Shown: piece by piece, positions 1 through 7,300 of the stretch
How positions within the stretch are numbered: the first letter of the stretch is position 1
How the letters are laid out: the number at the start of each line of letters is the position of its first letter
Source of the DNA: an uncultured Oscillibacter sp.
GTDB taxonomy: Bacteria > Bacillota > Clostridia > Oscillospirales > Oscillospiraceae
Length of the DNA stretch: 11,562 bases
Direction: 5' to 3'
NCBI GenBank assembly: GCA_934574045.1
Contig: CAKTMK010000050.1
Coordinates: 1-11,562 of the forward strand
The notes under the pieces: generated by a model
Seen by the model: only the letters and a program-made list of their open reading frames with translations
Told to the model about the DNA's origin: nothing
Database searches by the model: none
Translations under genes and position numbers: made by a program

Positions 1-411
1 GCTGCGCATTACTGCTGCAGGCCCTATCGGAGTTCCGTACATGGCAGCAAGGTTTCGGAGATCGGGTTTATCGGCATGGAGGACGATTTCAAGCTCTGCA
101 AGCTGGCGTTTCTCTATGCCTATGATTGCATCGCAAGCCGATGCAGGCAGATCCGGACCCAAAAGGAATATCTTGCAAAGACGCTTCGGGAGATGTGCAA
201 TTCCTATGGCTGGGGCTTCTGCCGCGGGCTGTCTGCTGCGTTCCAAAAGCAGGAGGTTGAGCATCAGGAATGGGTATTTGCCATGTGGCCTCCTTCTTCC
301 ACGGCGGGCAATACTCTTATTTTATCGGAACTTCGTGCAAAGATAAACGCCAGTTTTCAATACCGATTGGAAATAAGTTTTGCATTTAACGAACGCGCAA
401 TAGGAGCATAG
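1..411 (+). CDS. 3' part of a DUF2786/DUF7168-like protein (5' end outside window)
   Basis: The frame is open from base 1 to a TAG at 409-411, giving 136 residues with no start in the window that must be used; an ATG at 76 is internal to the recognisable part. The stretch VSEIGFIGMEDDFKLCKLAF (residues 18-37), then an aromatic/basic helix and a YGWGFCRGLSAAFQKQ segment, resembles the C-terminal half of DUF2786-type proteins found in phages and integrative elements, whose function is unknown. The resemblance is from memory and not searched. The last 40 residues look less like a conserved family, so a late frameshift or 3' replacement is possible. The gene ends 18 bases before the next gene, in the same direction. 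GC content is clearly lower than in the core of the window. Confidence 0.4.
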   Translation, partial: AAHYCCRPYRSSVHGSKVSEIGFIGMEDDFKLCKLAFLYAYDCIASRCRQIRTQKEYLAKTLREMCNSYGWGFCRGLSAAFQKQEVEHQEWVFAMWPPSSTAGNTLILSELRAKINASFQYRLEISFAFNERAIGA

Positions 412-429
412 GGTAAGGAGGGCTTCGTT

Positions 430-705
430 ATGGCGAGCACGAATATCAATATCCGTATGGATAGCGATTTGAAAAAGCAGTTTGAGACTTTTTGCTCTGA
501 TATGGGAATGACGATGACGACTGCTTTCAACATCTTTGCGAAAAAAACGGTTCGGGAGTATCGGATTCTCTTTGAAATCGGTGTAGAAATCCAGAACGCT
601 GAAACAAAAGAGGCAATTTGGGAAGTGCAGAGAATGAAAGCCGATCCTACACTTGGCAAAAGCTATACGGATGTGGACGCGATGATGAAGGATCTTTTGA
701 CATGA
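430..705 (+). CDS. RelB/DinJ-family antitoxin (type II toxin-antitoxin)
   Basis: This is a complete 91-residue protein. The N-terminus (ASTNINIRMDSDLKKQFE) is the ribbon-helix-helix DNA-binding strand and first helix typical of RelB/DinJ antitoxins, followed by the family signature MGMTMTTAFNIFAKKTVRE at about residues 26-44. The C-terminal part (about 60-91) is the acidic tail that in this family wraps the cognate RelE/YafQ toxin. The start is fixed by AAGGAGG at 415-421, eight bases before ATG. The stop overlaps the toxin start in an ATGA (702-705), the usual coupled arrangement. Known family role: neutralises an mRNA-cutting toxin and represses its own operon. Here the toxin is truncated, so the protein would be an orphan antitoxin, possibly still acting as a DNA-binding repressor. 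No convincing promoter was found just upstream; it may be transcribed with the preceding gene. Confidence 0.87.
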   Translation: MASTNINIRMDSDLKKQFETFCSDMGMTMTTAFNIFAKKTVREYRILFEIGVEIQNAETKEAIWEVQRMKADPTLGKSYTDVDAMMKDLLT

Positions 706-815
706 AATATACCGTGAAGCCATCTACAAAGTTCCAGAAAGGTGTGCAATACCTGTCGGCGAAGCAGGTTCTATCCGACATGGATCACGCCATAGTGCGG
801 GGCTTCTTGCCTTAA
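702..815 (+). pseudogene. Truncated YafQ/RelE-type toxin, N-terminal fragment
   Basis: ATG at 702 overlaps the antitoxin stop by four bases. The first 13 residues, MKYTVKPSTKFQK, match the start of YafQ-type mRNA interferases (usually about 90 residues, beginning MKY.IKPT.KFKKDLK). From about base 741 the match stops: the remaining 24 residues (GVQYLSAKQV... to GFLP) have none of the family's later parts, including the DH.L.G...G.RECHI..D.LLIY core that carries the catalytic residues, and the frame closes at 815 after only 37 residues. I infer a deletion or recombination joint near 741-745, leaving the toxin inactive. Alternative: a frameshift or short unrelated peptide, which is less likely given the abrupt loss of similarity in all three frames. 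Confidence 0.6.
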
Positions 816-917
816 GAACGCAGCTTCGTTTGGAAGAAAACCGTTCCTTTCAAACATTTGGGTCACCTGAACCGTACAAAAAAGAATCGCTGCCGCATGG
901 CAGCATATTACGAAGGA

Positions 918-951
918 CGCGCAGACTTGTAAAAAGTCTGTGCGCCCTTTT
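918..951 (+). terminator. Hairpin with T-rich tail, probable terminator or leader attenuator
   Basis: Arms 918-928 and 934-944 pair over 11 bp with a single G-T wobble (CGCGCAGACTT / AAGTCTGTGCG), loop GTAAA, followed by CCCTTTTC. The T tract is short and offset by three bases. It lies just before the strong ribosome site at 959-965, so it could be an attenuator for what follows as well as an end for the toxin-antitoxin transcript. Confidence 0.5.
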
Positions 952-969
952 CATTTTCAGGAGGATGAT

Positions 970-1011
970 ATGAAACCCACCTATTCAGATGCCGGGAAAC
1001 TGGCATGGTAG
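970..1011 (+). other. 13-codon ORF with strong ribosome site (leader peptide or gene remnant)
   Basis: CAGGAGGATGAT at 959-969 is a near-perfect ribosome site in front of ATG at 970. The ORF encodes MKPTYSDAGKLAW and stops at TAG (1009-1011); the same frame continues for 12 more sense codons (EKRLEPMSQQS and a stop by 1047). Such a good start with so short a product suggests the beginning of a gene broken by a nonsense mutation, or a short leader peptide behind the 918-944 hairpin. I do not recognise it. Confidence 0.3.
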
Positions 1012-1211
1012 GAGAAAAGACTTGAACCAATGTCCCAACAGAGTTAATATCACGCCCATCTACGAGCCGGATGTCCGGCCGCTGCCGCTTTTGCTTGTGC
1101 GTTGTCCCCTCCGGTAGGTACAATGGAAAGCATCTTTTGATATGAGGAGACCCTATTACGGGACAATACTATATCTGACCTACGAACAGATCTCCTTCCC
1201 TGTGCACATAT

Positions 1212-1250
1212 CAGGGGACTGCGGAGAAATCCGCGCCCCTGCCTCTTTTT
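1212..1250 (+). terminator. Intrinsic terminator
   Basis: CAGGGG (1212-1217) pairs with CCCCTG (1236-1241), and GCGGA (1221-1225) with TCCGC (1230-1234), closed by a GAAA tetraloop, with a small internal loop (ACT/G). The stem is followed by CCTCTTTTT (1242-1250). The T run is only on the plus-strand side, so it ends rightward transcription from the left flank and insulates the regulator gene. It also marks the visible boundary between the lower-GC flank and the GC-rich core. Confidence 0.65.
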
Positions 1251-1287
1251 GCCCCCCGGGAGCCCCTCCGGCGTCCCTAAAACTGGG

Positions 1288-1346
1288 TCTGCCGGGGCGG
1301 CCCCGGCTCCGTCCGCGCCTTCTCTCCTCCCGCCGGCGGATTTTTT
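1288..1346 (+). terminator. Possible second terminator with large GC-rich loop
   Basis: TCTGCCGG (1288-1295) can pair with CCGGCGGA (1333-1340), with one G-T pair, and six T follow directly at 1341-1346. The loop is long (37 bases) but holds a nested GGGG/CCCC stem. It could be a back-up terminator, or an accident of very GC-rich sequence next to a T run. Confidence 0.3.
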
Positions 1347-1376
1347 CTATGGGAAAAGAGGAATCTGTGCTATACT
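1347..1376 (+). promoter_or_regulatory. Extended -10 promoter for the LuxR/MalT-like regulator
   Basis: TATACT at 1371-1376 is preceded by TG at 1368-1369 with one base between, the extended -10 pattern that does not need a good -35. The position where a -35 would lie (about 1347-1353, CTATGGG) is poor. Predicted transcription start is about 1382-1384, 57-59 bases before the ATG. It is the best sigma-A-like site between the terminators and the gene. Confidence 0.5.
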
Positions 1377-1384
1377 GAAAAAAA

Positions 1385-1433
1385 GCCGCCGGTGGCAGGC
1401 ATATTGCCAAAGGCCGGCGGCGCAGAACGGAGG
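1385..1433 (+). promoter_or_regulatory. 5'-terminal leader hairpin plus ribosome binding site of the regulator gene
   Basis: GCCGCCGG (1385-1392) pairs perfectly with CCGGCGGC (1414-1421) and inside it TGGCA (1393-1397) with TGCCA (1405-1409); loop GGCATAT, right-hand bulge AAGG. If transcription starts at about 1383 the mRNA begins with this stem-loop. Six bases after it comes CGGAGG (1428-1433), seven bases before ATG 1441. Such 5' stem-loops commonly stabilise bacterial mRNAs; a role in controlling ribosome access is inference. Confidence 0.45.
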
Positions 1434-1440
1434 CCCCCCT

Positions 1441-3969
1441 ATGGCAACGAAGCTGAACACCACCTATATCTCAGAGGCGCTTTCGGAAAAGCTCTCCCAC
1501 ATCCCCGAGTATCCCATCACCACCATTGTGGCCCCTATCGGCTATGGAAAGACCCGGGCGGTGAGCTGGTGGGCGGAAACCTGCCGGAAGCGTCTGCCGG
1601 AGGCCCTGATCCTCCGGCAGATGATTGTCACGGACTCCCTGACGGATTTCTGGCGGGGCTTCTGCCGGAACCTCCGGCCCTGGCCGGAGCTGTGCGCCCA
1701 GATGGAGGAGCTGGGCATGCCTGCCGGCACCCCCTCCATTGGGCTGATGCTGGAGCTGCTCAGCGACGCTCTGGAGGGCGGCCGGCAGGAGATCTTCTAC
1801 ATCATCGACGATTTGCACTTTCTCCCCAGCCCCACCCTGACAGGGCTGCTGCTGTTTCTCGCCCTGCGGCTGCCGACCCGGGTGCATCTGGTGCTGCTCT
1901 CCCGGAACTCGGTATTCGACCAGACCGACCGGCTGCACCTGGGGGCCCGGCTGCTGGAACTGGGGGCTGAGTCCCTCCGCCTCACCCGGGAGGGCATCGG
2001 AGAGTACGCCCGGCGCAGCGGCCTCGCCCTCCGGCCGGCGGATGCGGCCCATCTGGCCCGCACCACCGAGGTTTGGTTTTCCATGGTGTACCTGAATCTG
2101 CGCACCTATCTGCAGACCGGCCGCTGGCCGGAGCATGTTGCCAGCATCTATCCCCTCATCGACGAGGTGCTCTTCCGCCCCCTTTCCCAGCGGCAGCGGG
2201 CCTTTCTCATCCGGCTGGGCCTGCCGGACGATTTTACCGCAGAGGAGGCGGCCTTCCTCTGGCCGGAGGGAGATGCGGCGGAACTGCTGGAGAGCCTGAC
2301 GGAGCAGAACGCTTTCATCACATGCACCGACGGCGTCTACCGTTACCACAACATGCTCCGCTCCTGCGCCCGGGAGAAGTTCACCCTGCTGCCGGATGCG
2401 GAGCGCCGGGCCTGCCTGCTGCGGCAGGGGGAGTGGTATGCGCGGACTGGGGCCTTCTACTCCGCGGAGCTGTGCTATGAGCGCTGCGGCGACTGGCCCC
2501 GGCTGCTGGAGGCCTTCTTCGCCGATCAAGCCCGCTCCATCACCGTGGAAAACGAGGCCCGGATGCTCTCCTGGTACGCCGACTGCCCGGAGGAGGTCTG
2601 GAAGCAAAACCCCGGCGCCATGCTGGTGATGCTGCGCAAGCTCTTCTCCTTCGGCAAGGTGTCGGAGATGCACCGCATGCGCAGCCTGCTGCTGGCGGCG
2701 CTGGAGGATCACCCGGCCCTGGAGCCGGCGGAGCGGGACAACTATCTGGGGGAGGCGGAGCTCTACATGAGCTTTCTGGCCTTCAACGACATCTCCGCCA
2801 TGAGCGCCTATCACCGCCGGGCCTGCGCCCTGATGACCCGCAGCGCCGCCGGGGTCTCCGGGGGCAACTGGACGTTCGGCGCCCCCTCGGTGCTGGCCAC
2901 CTATCACCGCACCCCCGGGGGCCTGGATCGGGAAAACGCCGAAATGCGGGAGTGCATGCCCTATTTCTATGAGGTCACGGAGGGCCACGGCAACGGCGCC
3001 GAGCACATCATGCAGGCGGAGACTGACTTTTACCGGGGCCGTCTGGCGGACGCGGAGCTTGGCTGCCGTCTGGCCGTCGCCGCCGCCCGGCGGCGGGAGC
3101 AGTACTGCATCTGGCTGTCCGCCGACTTCCTCAAGGCCAAAATGGCCCTCTATCAGGGCCAGCCGGCGGAGGCGGAGGCCGTTCTCGCCCGGCAGGAGCA
3201 GCTGCTCCGGCAGAACCGGCGCTATGCCCTTCTGCCCACTCTGGAGATGTGCCGGGGCTGGCTCTCCGCCCTGCTGGGCCAAGGGACGGAGGCCCCCCAG
3301 TGGCTGCTGGACGAGACTCAGCCCCTGCCGGTGACCCGGCCCGCAGCCCCCTCTGCGGAACTGGTGCGCAGCCAGCTGCTGCTGGCCAGAGGGGAGTGGG
3401 CCGCAGCTGCCGCCCGGGAGCAGACGGTGCTGGCCGCCTGCCGGAGCTATCGAGGAATGCTGCTGTGCACCATCTGGGCAGAATTGCAGCTGGCCGCCGC
3501 CTATGAGCAGCTGGGAAAGGCAGACGCCGCCGTGTGCCATCTCTCCGCCGCTCTGGAGGCCGCAGTGCCGGACGATCTGCTGCTGCCCTTCGTATTTGAG
3601 AGCAATTACCTGACGGCCTCCCTCTCCGCCATGGGGAAGACCGGCGGGTGGACCGTCCCGGTGGGCCGGATTCAGGAGCTGGCAGGCCCCTACCAGACCG
3701 TCAGGGTCCGGAGCCTCCGGGAGCGCCTTTCCGGCGCCAGCCTGACGGCCTTCGGCCTGACGGAGCGGGAGCTGGAAATCGCCCGGATGGCGGCTCAGCG
3801 CCGCAGCAGCCGGGAGATTGCCGAGTCTCTGGGGATCTCCGTAAAATCCGTCAACAACCGCCTCAACGCCGTGTATGAAAAGCTGGGACTGGGCGGAGAG
3901 GGCCGCAACAAGCGTCAGGCCCTGCTGGCCTTTGCCGCCGATGAGGCATCCAACGGAAAATTGGGGTAA
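1441..3969 (+). CDS. LuxR-family transcriptional regulator with MalT-like STAND ATPase
   Basis: An 842-residue regulator, close to the roughly 900 of MalT. Walker A is APIGYGKT (residues 31-38), Walker B is EIFYIIDDLHFL (117-128, with the DD.H of MalT-type STAND proteins), and the SRN at 154-156 fits the sensor strand. A long helical region of TPR-like repeats (about 330-740, rich in Leu/Ala/Arg) follows, then a LuxR/GerE helix-turn-helix at about 772-829 (LTERELEIARMAAQRRSSRE, then IAESLGISVKSVNNRL). By family knowledge it senses an inducer, forms an ATP-dependent oligomer and activates transcription; inducer and targets are unknown. The same frame is open back to 1249, but I chose ATG 1441 because of CGGAGG seven bases upstream, the promoter at 1371 and the loss of family-like sequence before it. 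It ends before a strong hairpin, and the surface-protein gene starts 374 bases later in the same direction, making that gene a plausible target (inference). Confidence 0.92.
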   Translation: MATKLNTTYISEALSEKLSHIPEYPITTIVAPIGYGKTRAVSWWAETCRKRLPEALILRQMIVTDSLTDFWRGFCRNLRPWPELCAQMEELGMPAGTPSIGLMLELLSDALEGGRQEIFYIIDDLHFLPSPTLTGLLLFLALRLPTRVHLVLLSRNSVFDQTDRLHLGARLLELGAESLRLTREGIGEYARRSGLALRPADAAHLARTTEVWFSMVYLNLRTYLQTGRWPEHVASIYPLIDEVLFRPLSQRQRAFLIRLGLPDDFTAEEAAFLWPEGDAAELLESLTEQNAFITCTDGVYRYHNMLRSCAREKFTLLPDAERRACLLRQGEWYARTGAFYSAELCYERCGDWPRLLEAFFADQARSITVENEARMLSWYADCPEEVWKQNPGAMLVMLRKLFSFGKVSEMHRMRSLLLAALEDHPALEPAERDNYLGEAELYMSFLAFNDISAMSAYHRRACALMTRSAAGVSGGNWTFGAPSVLATYHRTPGGLDRENAEMRECMPYFYEVTEGHGNGAEHIMQAETDFYRGRLADAELGCRLAVAAARRREQYCIWLSADFLKAKMALYQGQPAEAEAVLARQEQLLRQNRRYALLPTLEMCRGWLSALLGQGTEAPQWLLDETQPLPVTRPAAPSAELVRSQLLLARGEWAAAAAREQTVLAACRSYRGMLLCTIWAELQLAAAYEQLGKADAAVCHLSAALEAAVPDDLLLPFVFESNYLTASLSAMGKTGGWTVPVGRIQELAGPYQTVRVRSLRERLSGASLTAFGLTERELEIARMAAQRRSSREIAESLGISVKSVNNRLNAVYEKLGLGGEGRNKRQALLAFAADEASNGKLG

Positions 3970-3978
3970 TCATTACCC
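3964..3978. repeat. Perfect inverted repeat across the regulator stop codon
   Basis: GGGTAAT-C-ATTACCC: seven-base arms around one base, containing the TAA stop. A TTGGG (3961-3965) / CCCAA (3981-3985) pair flanks it. The centre is too tight for an RNA hairpin with the full arms, so if functional it would be a protein-binding site upstream of the next genes. May be chance. Confidence 0.3.
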
Positions 3979-3992
3979 TACCCAATTGACAG

Positions 3993-4028
3993 ATACCGCT
4001 GTACAGTAAAGCTGTACAGCGGTATTTT
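3993..4028 (+). terminator. Strong hairpin after the regulator gene, likely terminator
   Basis: A perfect 14-bp stem (ATACCGCTGTACAG, 3993-4006, with its complement 4012-4025), loop TAAAG, followed by a four-T run (4025-4028). The T run is short, so readthrough into the downstream genes is possible. Each arm contains the self-complementary octamer CTGTACAG (3999-4006 and 4012-4019), and a consensus -35 TTGACA lies just before it (3986-3991) but without a good -10 at 16-18 bases. The element may therefore also be a DNA-level control site for the downstream genes. Confidence 0.65.
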
Positions 4029-4060
4029 CATGGGCATCCGGAAGGAAAGGTGGACGTTCA

Positions 4061-4314
4061 ATGACAGGCCCTCCCATCAAATCCGTGGCGGCGCAGGCCG
4101 ACCACATCCTGCGGGTGAACTGGAGCAGCGGCAGCGCCACGCTGCTGAACATGAAGCCGAAGCTCAGCAGTCCCCGGTTCTCCCCCCCCTGCGGGAGGCG
4201 GCGGTGTGGCGCTCCGTCACCACAGACGGCTACACCATCCGCTGGCAGGACGAAAAGGGCTACCCCTATGATATGGCGGAGTACGAAGTCAACCAATTTG
4301 CCAACGGCCTTTGA
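4061..4314 (+). pseudogene. DUF2442-type small protein, frame broken (or switched) at a C8 tract
   Basis: The start at 4061 is supported by AAGGTGG seven bases upstream. The first frame reads MTGPPIKSVAAQADHILRVN..., like the N-terminus of DUF2442 proteins (PxIKSV.A...ytLlV.w.nG....DMkP), up to a run of eight C at 4182-4189. The family-like C-terminus (PPLREAAVWRSVTTDGYTI, then RWQDEKGYPYDMAEYEV) lies in the next frame and ends at TGA 4312-4314. One extra C, two fewer, or a -1 slip on the tract gives an 84-residue protein, the usual family length. As written, the first frame instead runs on to TGA 4340-4342, one base before the next gene's ATG. DUF2442 function is unknown; members are often next to toxin-antitoxin-like genes. 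It could be a sequencing error, a real pseudogene, a phase-variable gene or programmed frameshifting; sequence alone cannot decide. Confidence 0.62.
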
Positions 4315-4324
4315 GGCAGACAAC

Positions 4325-4334
4325 AAGGAGGAGG
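4325..4334 (+). promoter_or_regulatory. Ribosome binding site fixing the surface-protein start
   Basis: AAGGAGGAGG lies nine bases before ATG 4344 and decides this start over the in-frame TTG at 4311. The unshifted upstream ORF is still being translated across this site (its stop is 4340-4342), whereas the DUF2442 frame stops at 4314, before it. Confidence 0.75.
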
Positions 4335-4343
4335 AAATCTGAA

Positions 4344-7300
4344 ATGAAGAACCGATGCTTACCCCGCGCCGGCAGACAGGCAGCCGCCCTGCTGACGAGC
4401 CTTGTGCTGATGCTGACTCTGCTGCCCACGGCGGCTTTGGCGGCAGAGGATGTGGCCGTCAGCCCGAAGAATTTCCCGGACGAGAATTTCCGAGCCTATG
4501 TCAGCACCAACCTGGATAATAACGGCGACAACGTCCTCAGCGTCGATGAGATCGCCGCCGTGACAGAGATCAGTTGTGACGAGCGCAGCATTGCCAGTCT
4601 GGAGGGTATTGGGTATTTCACGAACCTGGAAACCCTGTACTGTCAGGATAATCTGCTGACAGCGCTGGACGTCAGCAGAAACACCAGGCTGACGAAGCTG
4701 AATTGCAGCAGCAACCATCTGACGGTGCTGAACGTCAGCGCCAATACGGCCCTGACCGAGCTGTCCTGCGGCAGCAATCAGCTCACGGCTCTGGATCTCA
4801 GCGGCGCCCCCAATCTGGATACCTTGATCTGCGGCGACAATCAGCTGACGGAGCTGAATGTCCGCGCCAATCCCGCGCTGACGACTCTGCGCTGCATCAG
4901 CAACTGTCTCACGGAGCTGGACGTCAGCCGGAACACCAAGCTGGAGACACTGGTCTGCAGCGGCAACCAGTTGACGGTGCTGGATCTCAGCGTCAATACG
5001 GCCCTGACCGAGCTGTCCTGTTCCGACAACCGGCTCACCAGTCTGGATCTGAGCCGGACCAAGGTGACATCATACGATCAGCTGAGCTGCAGCGGCAACC
5101 AGTACACTCTGGGCCTGAAGGACGGCGAGGACACCTTTGACCTCACCACCCTGCCCGGAAGCTTCGATGTCAGCAAAGTCGGCAGTGCGCTGAACATGTC
5201 AGGCGGCGAGATCACGGGCAATATCCTGACGGTCAAGCCGGGCGCCGAAATGGTCCGCTATAAATACGCCTGCCGCGACGGTCTCTGGGCGGACTTCGCC
5301 TGGAAGGTGCACGCCGATACCGTGCGCAAAATCGGGCTCACCCAAACCGAGTCCTATACCTTCCCGGAGCTGACCGCCGGGTATACCTCGGTGAGCTCCA
5401 ACAAATTCCTGATTCGCAATACCGGCAACGTGGCCACCGGGCCGCTGAAGGTCGTGCTGGAGGGAAAAAACGCCGACGCCTTCCTGCTCGCCAGTCAGGA
5501 CGGCACCCTTTCGGCGGACGGCAGCATTGCCATTCGCAGCATCGGCCTCATAGGCACCGCGCCCACCGTCTCCTTCCAGCCTGCACCGGGGCTCTCTGCC
5601 GGCACCTACACCGCCGATCTGGTGGTGAAGAGCGCGGATGATGACGGCGCGGCACTTTCAGAGCGTTTCGGCGTCTCCGTGACCGTGAAGCCCGGCGTCG
5701 TAAACTATGCCCTGTATTACGACACCGAGGATGGCCGGTTCCTGAAGAAGTCCTTTGCGGGGGAAAGCTGGAACAATGAGGAATGGACAGAGCAGACCGA
5801 CCGCTGGAAAGCTCTGGACCGGGACGGCGACGGCTATTATGAGACTCTGCGGCTGGAGGGCTTCCATCTGAACTGCGCCCCTGCTTCCCGCAGCAGCATG
5901 GATCTCGTTGACTATGGCGTGTGGCTTCAAGACAGCCGGCGGGATGACCTCCTCACCCTGGAGGTCATTGGCGATGACAACGTCATCACCTGCGATGCCG
6001 GGGGCAACACGCTTGCCAACGGCGCGCTGAACAGCTCCAAGCTGGTGATCACCGGCGGCGGCACCCTCCGCATCCGGGGGGAAAACGCCTCCATCGCCAC
6101 TGCCTTGGATGTCAATAACCTTCTTTCGGTAGAGGGCAATACCAAACTGATCCTAGAGACCGCCTCCGTTTCCTCTGACTCTCAGGAGGCCAGCCGCGCC
6201 CTGACGGTGAACGGCTCCGAGGGCGTCCGGGTGGAGAAGGGCAGCTCCATTGAGATCAGCGCCCTCAAAGGCGACGGCACCCCCGGCACCGCCATCTCTT
6301 CTACCGCCGCCAGACGCATCACGGCGGAGGATTCCATTGTCACCGGCGCTGCCGAGGTGTTCCTCTCCGGTCTCACCGGGACCCTCACCCAGAAGGATGC
6401 CGGTGCCCCCCTGGTCATCCGCGACCGGACGGAGGCGGAGCGCACCGCCCGGAGCATTCATTACAGCTGGGCCACCGGCCAGCTGGGAGAAATGTACTTT
6501 GACGATCTCAGCACCCACAGCCTCCTGACCTTCACCTCCGGCAGCCAGCAGGAGACCATCGAGCAGCTCCGGATGAAGGGCCCCGCCACCCTTTCCCTCC
6601 GCTCTGGAGACGCGGTCACGGTCTCCGTTGACCCGGCGGCGGGCTACACCCTCACCGGCTGGACCGTGGTGGCGGGAGATACCTACGAGGACTATACCTC
6701 TGCGGAGAAATACGCCATCGACACCACCGAGCCCCTGCGGCTCATCATACCGGACAGCAATCTCTACGCCGTTATCCCCCATTTCGACATAAACGAAAAT
6801 GCCCGGGTGGCGGTCCGCGCCTATGGCTCCGGCCAGACCGCCCAAAGCCTCGTCTGCTATCTGGGCTACGGCAGAATGGATCAGTCCTTCACCCTGCCCA
6901 CGGCGCTGGAGGCCGGGCTCTATGCCCACGGCACCAGCACACCCCAGCGCTTCCTGTACTGGTACCTGGGCACGGATACCAACACGCAGTACCACCCCGG
7001 CGACACCATCCCCCTGACCCGCAGCCAGCTGGACACGGATGAAAACGGCGAGCTGGGCCGCCTTGTCAATGCCAAGACCCAGGACGACAGCGCCCGGAAC
7101 TACCTGTCGGTGCAGACGGAGGGCCAGGGCAGCTATCAGATCACCTGCACTGACCGCAGCGTCATGGGCGGCATCTCCCTGAACAACTTCGCCGTTCCCA
7201 TGGGCGCAAACGTCACCCTGACCCCCGTTCCGGAGGAGGGCTGGTGCTTCAAGGAGTGGAAGATCATCCGCGGCGATGTCACCGTGAAGGACGGCAGCTT

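Larger units (their letters stand above)
816..1211. other. Stretch without an intact gene; remnants only
   Basis: About 400 bases after the toxin fragment contain no complete gene that I can support. Frame 2 stays open without a good start from about 701 to the TGA at 968-970 (containing SPEPYKKESLPHGS), which could be a decayed C-terminus. A hairpin lies at 918-944 and a 13-codon ORF with a strong ribosome site at 970. Downstream, a frame from 1022 reads NITPIYEPDVRPLPLLL before a stop, again protein-like but not identifiable. Taken together it looks like worn mobile-element DNA. Confidence 0.35.

Noticed and set aside
1249..1440. Longer start for the regulator (906 residues)
   Set aside because: This part spans the terminator-like element, the promoter and the leader hairpin, and lacks a ribosome site; ATG 1441 has one.
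1471..3540. 689-codon open frame on the minus strand inside the regulator gene
   Set aside because: Shadow of a GC-rich gene; low-complexity Gly/Gln/Leu-rich translation, no ribosome site or family motifs, while the plus strand has clear STAND and LuxR motifs.
4311..4343. TTG start 11 codons upstream for the surface protein
   Set aside because: It would put charged residues before the signal peptide and ignore AAGGAGGAGG, which is correctly spaced only for ATG 4344.
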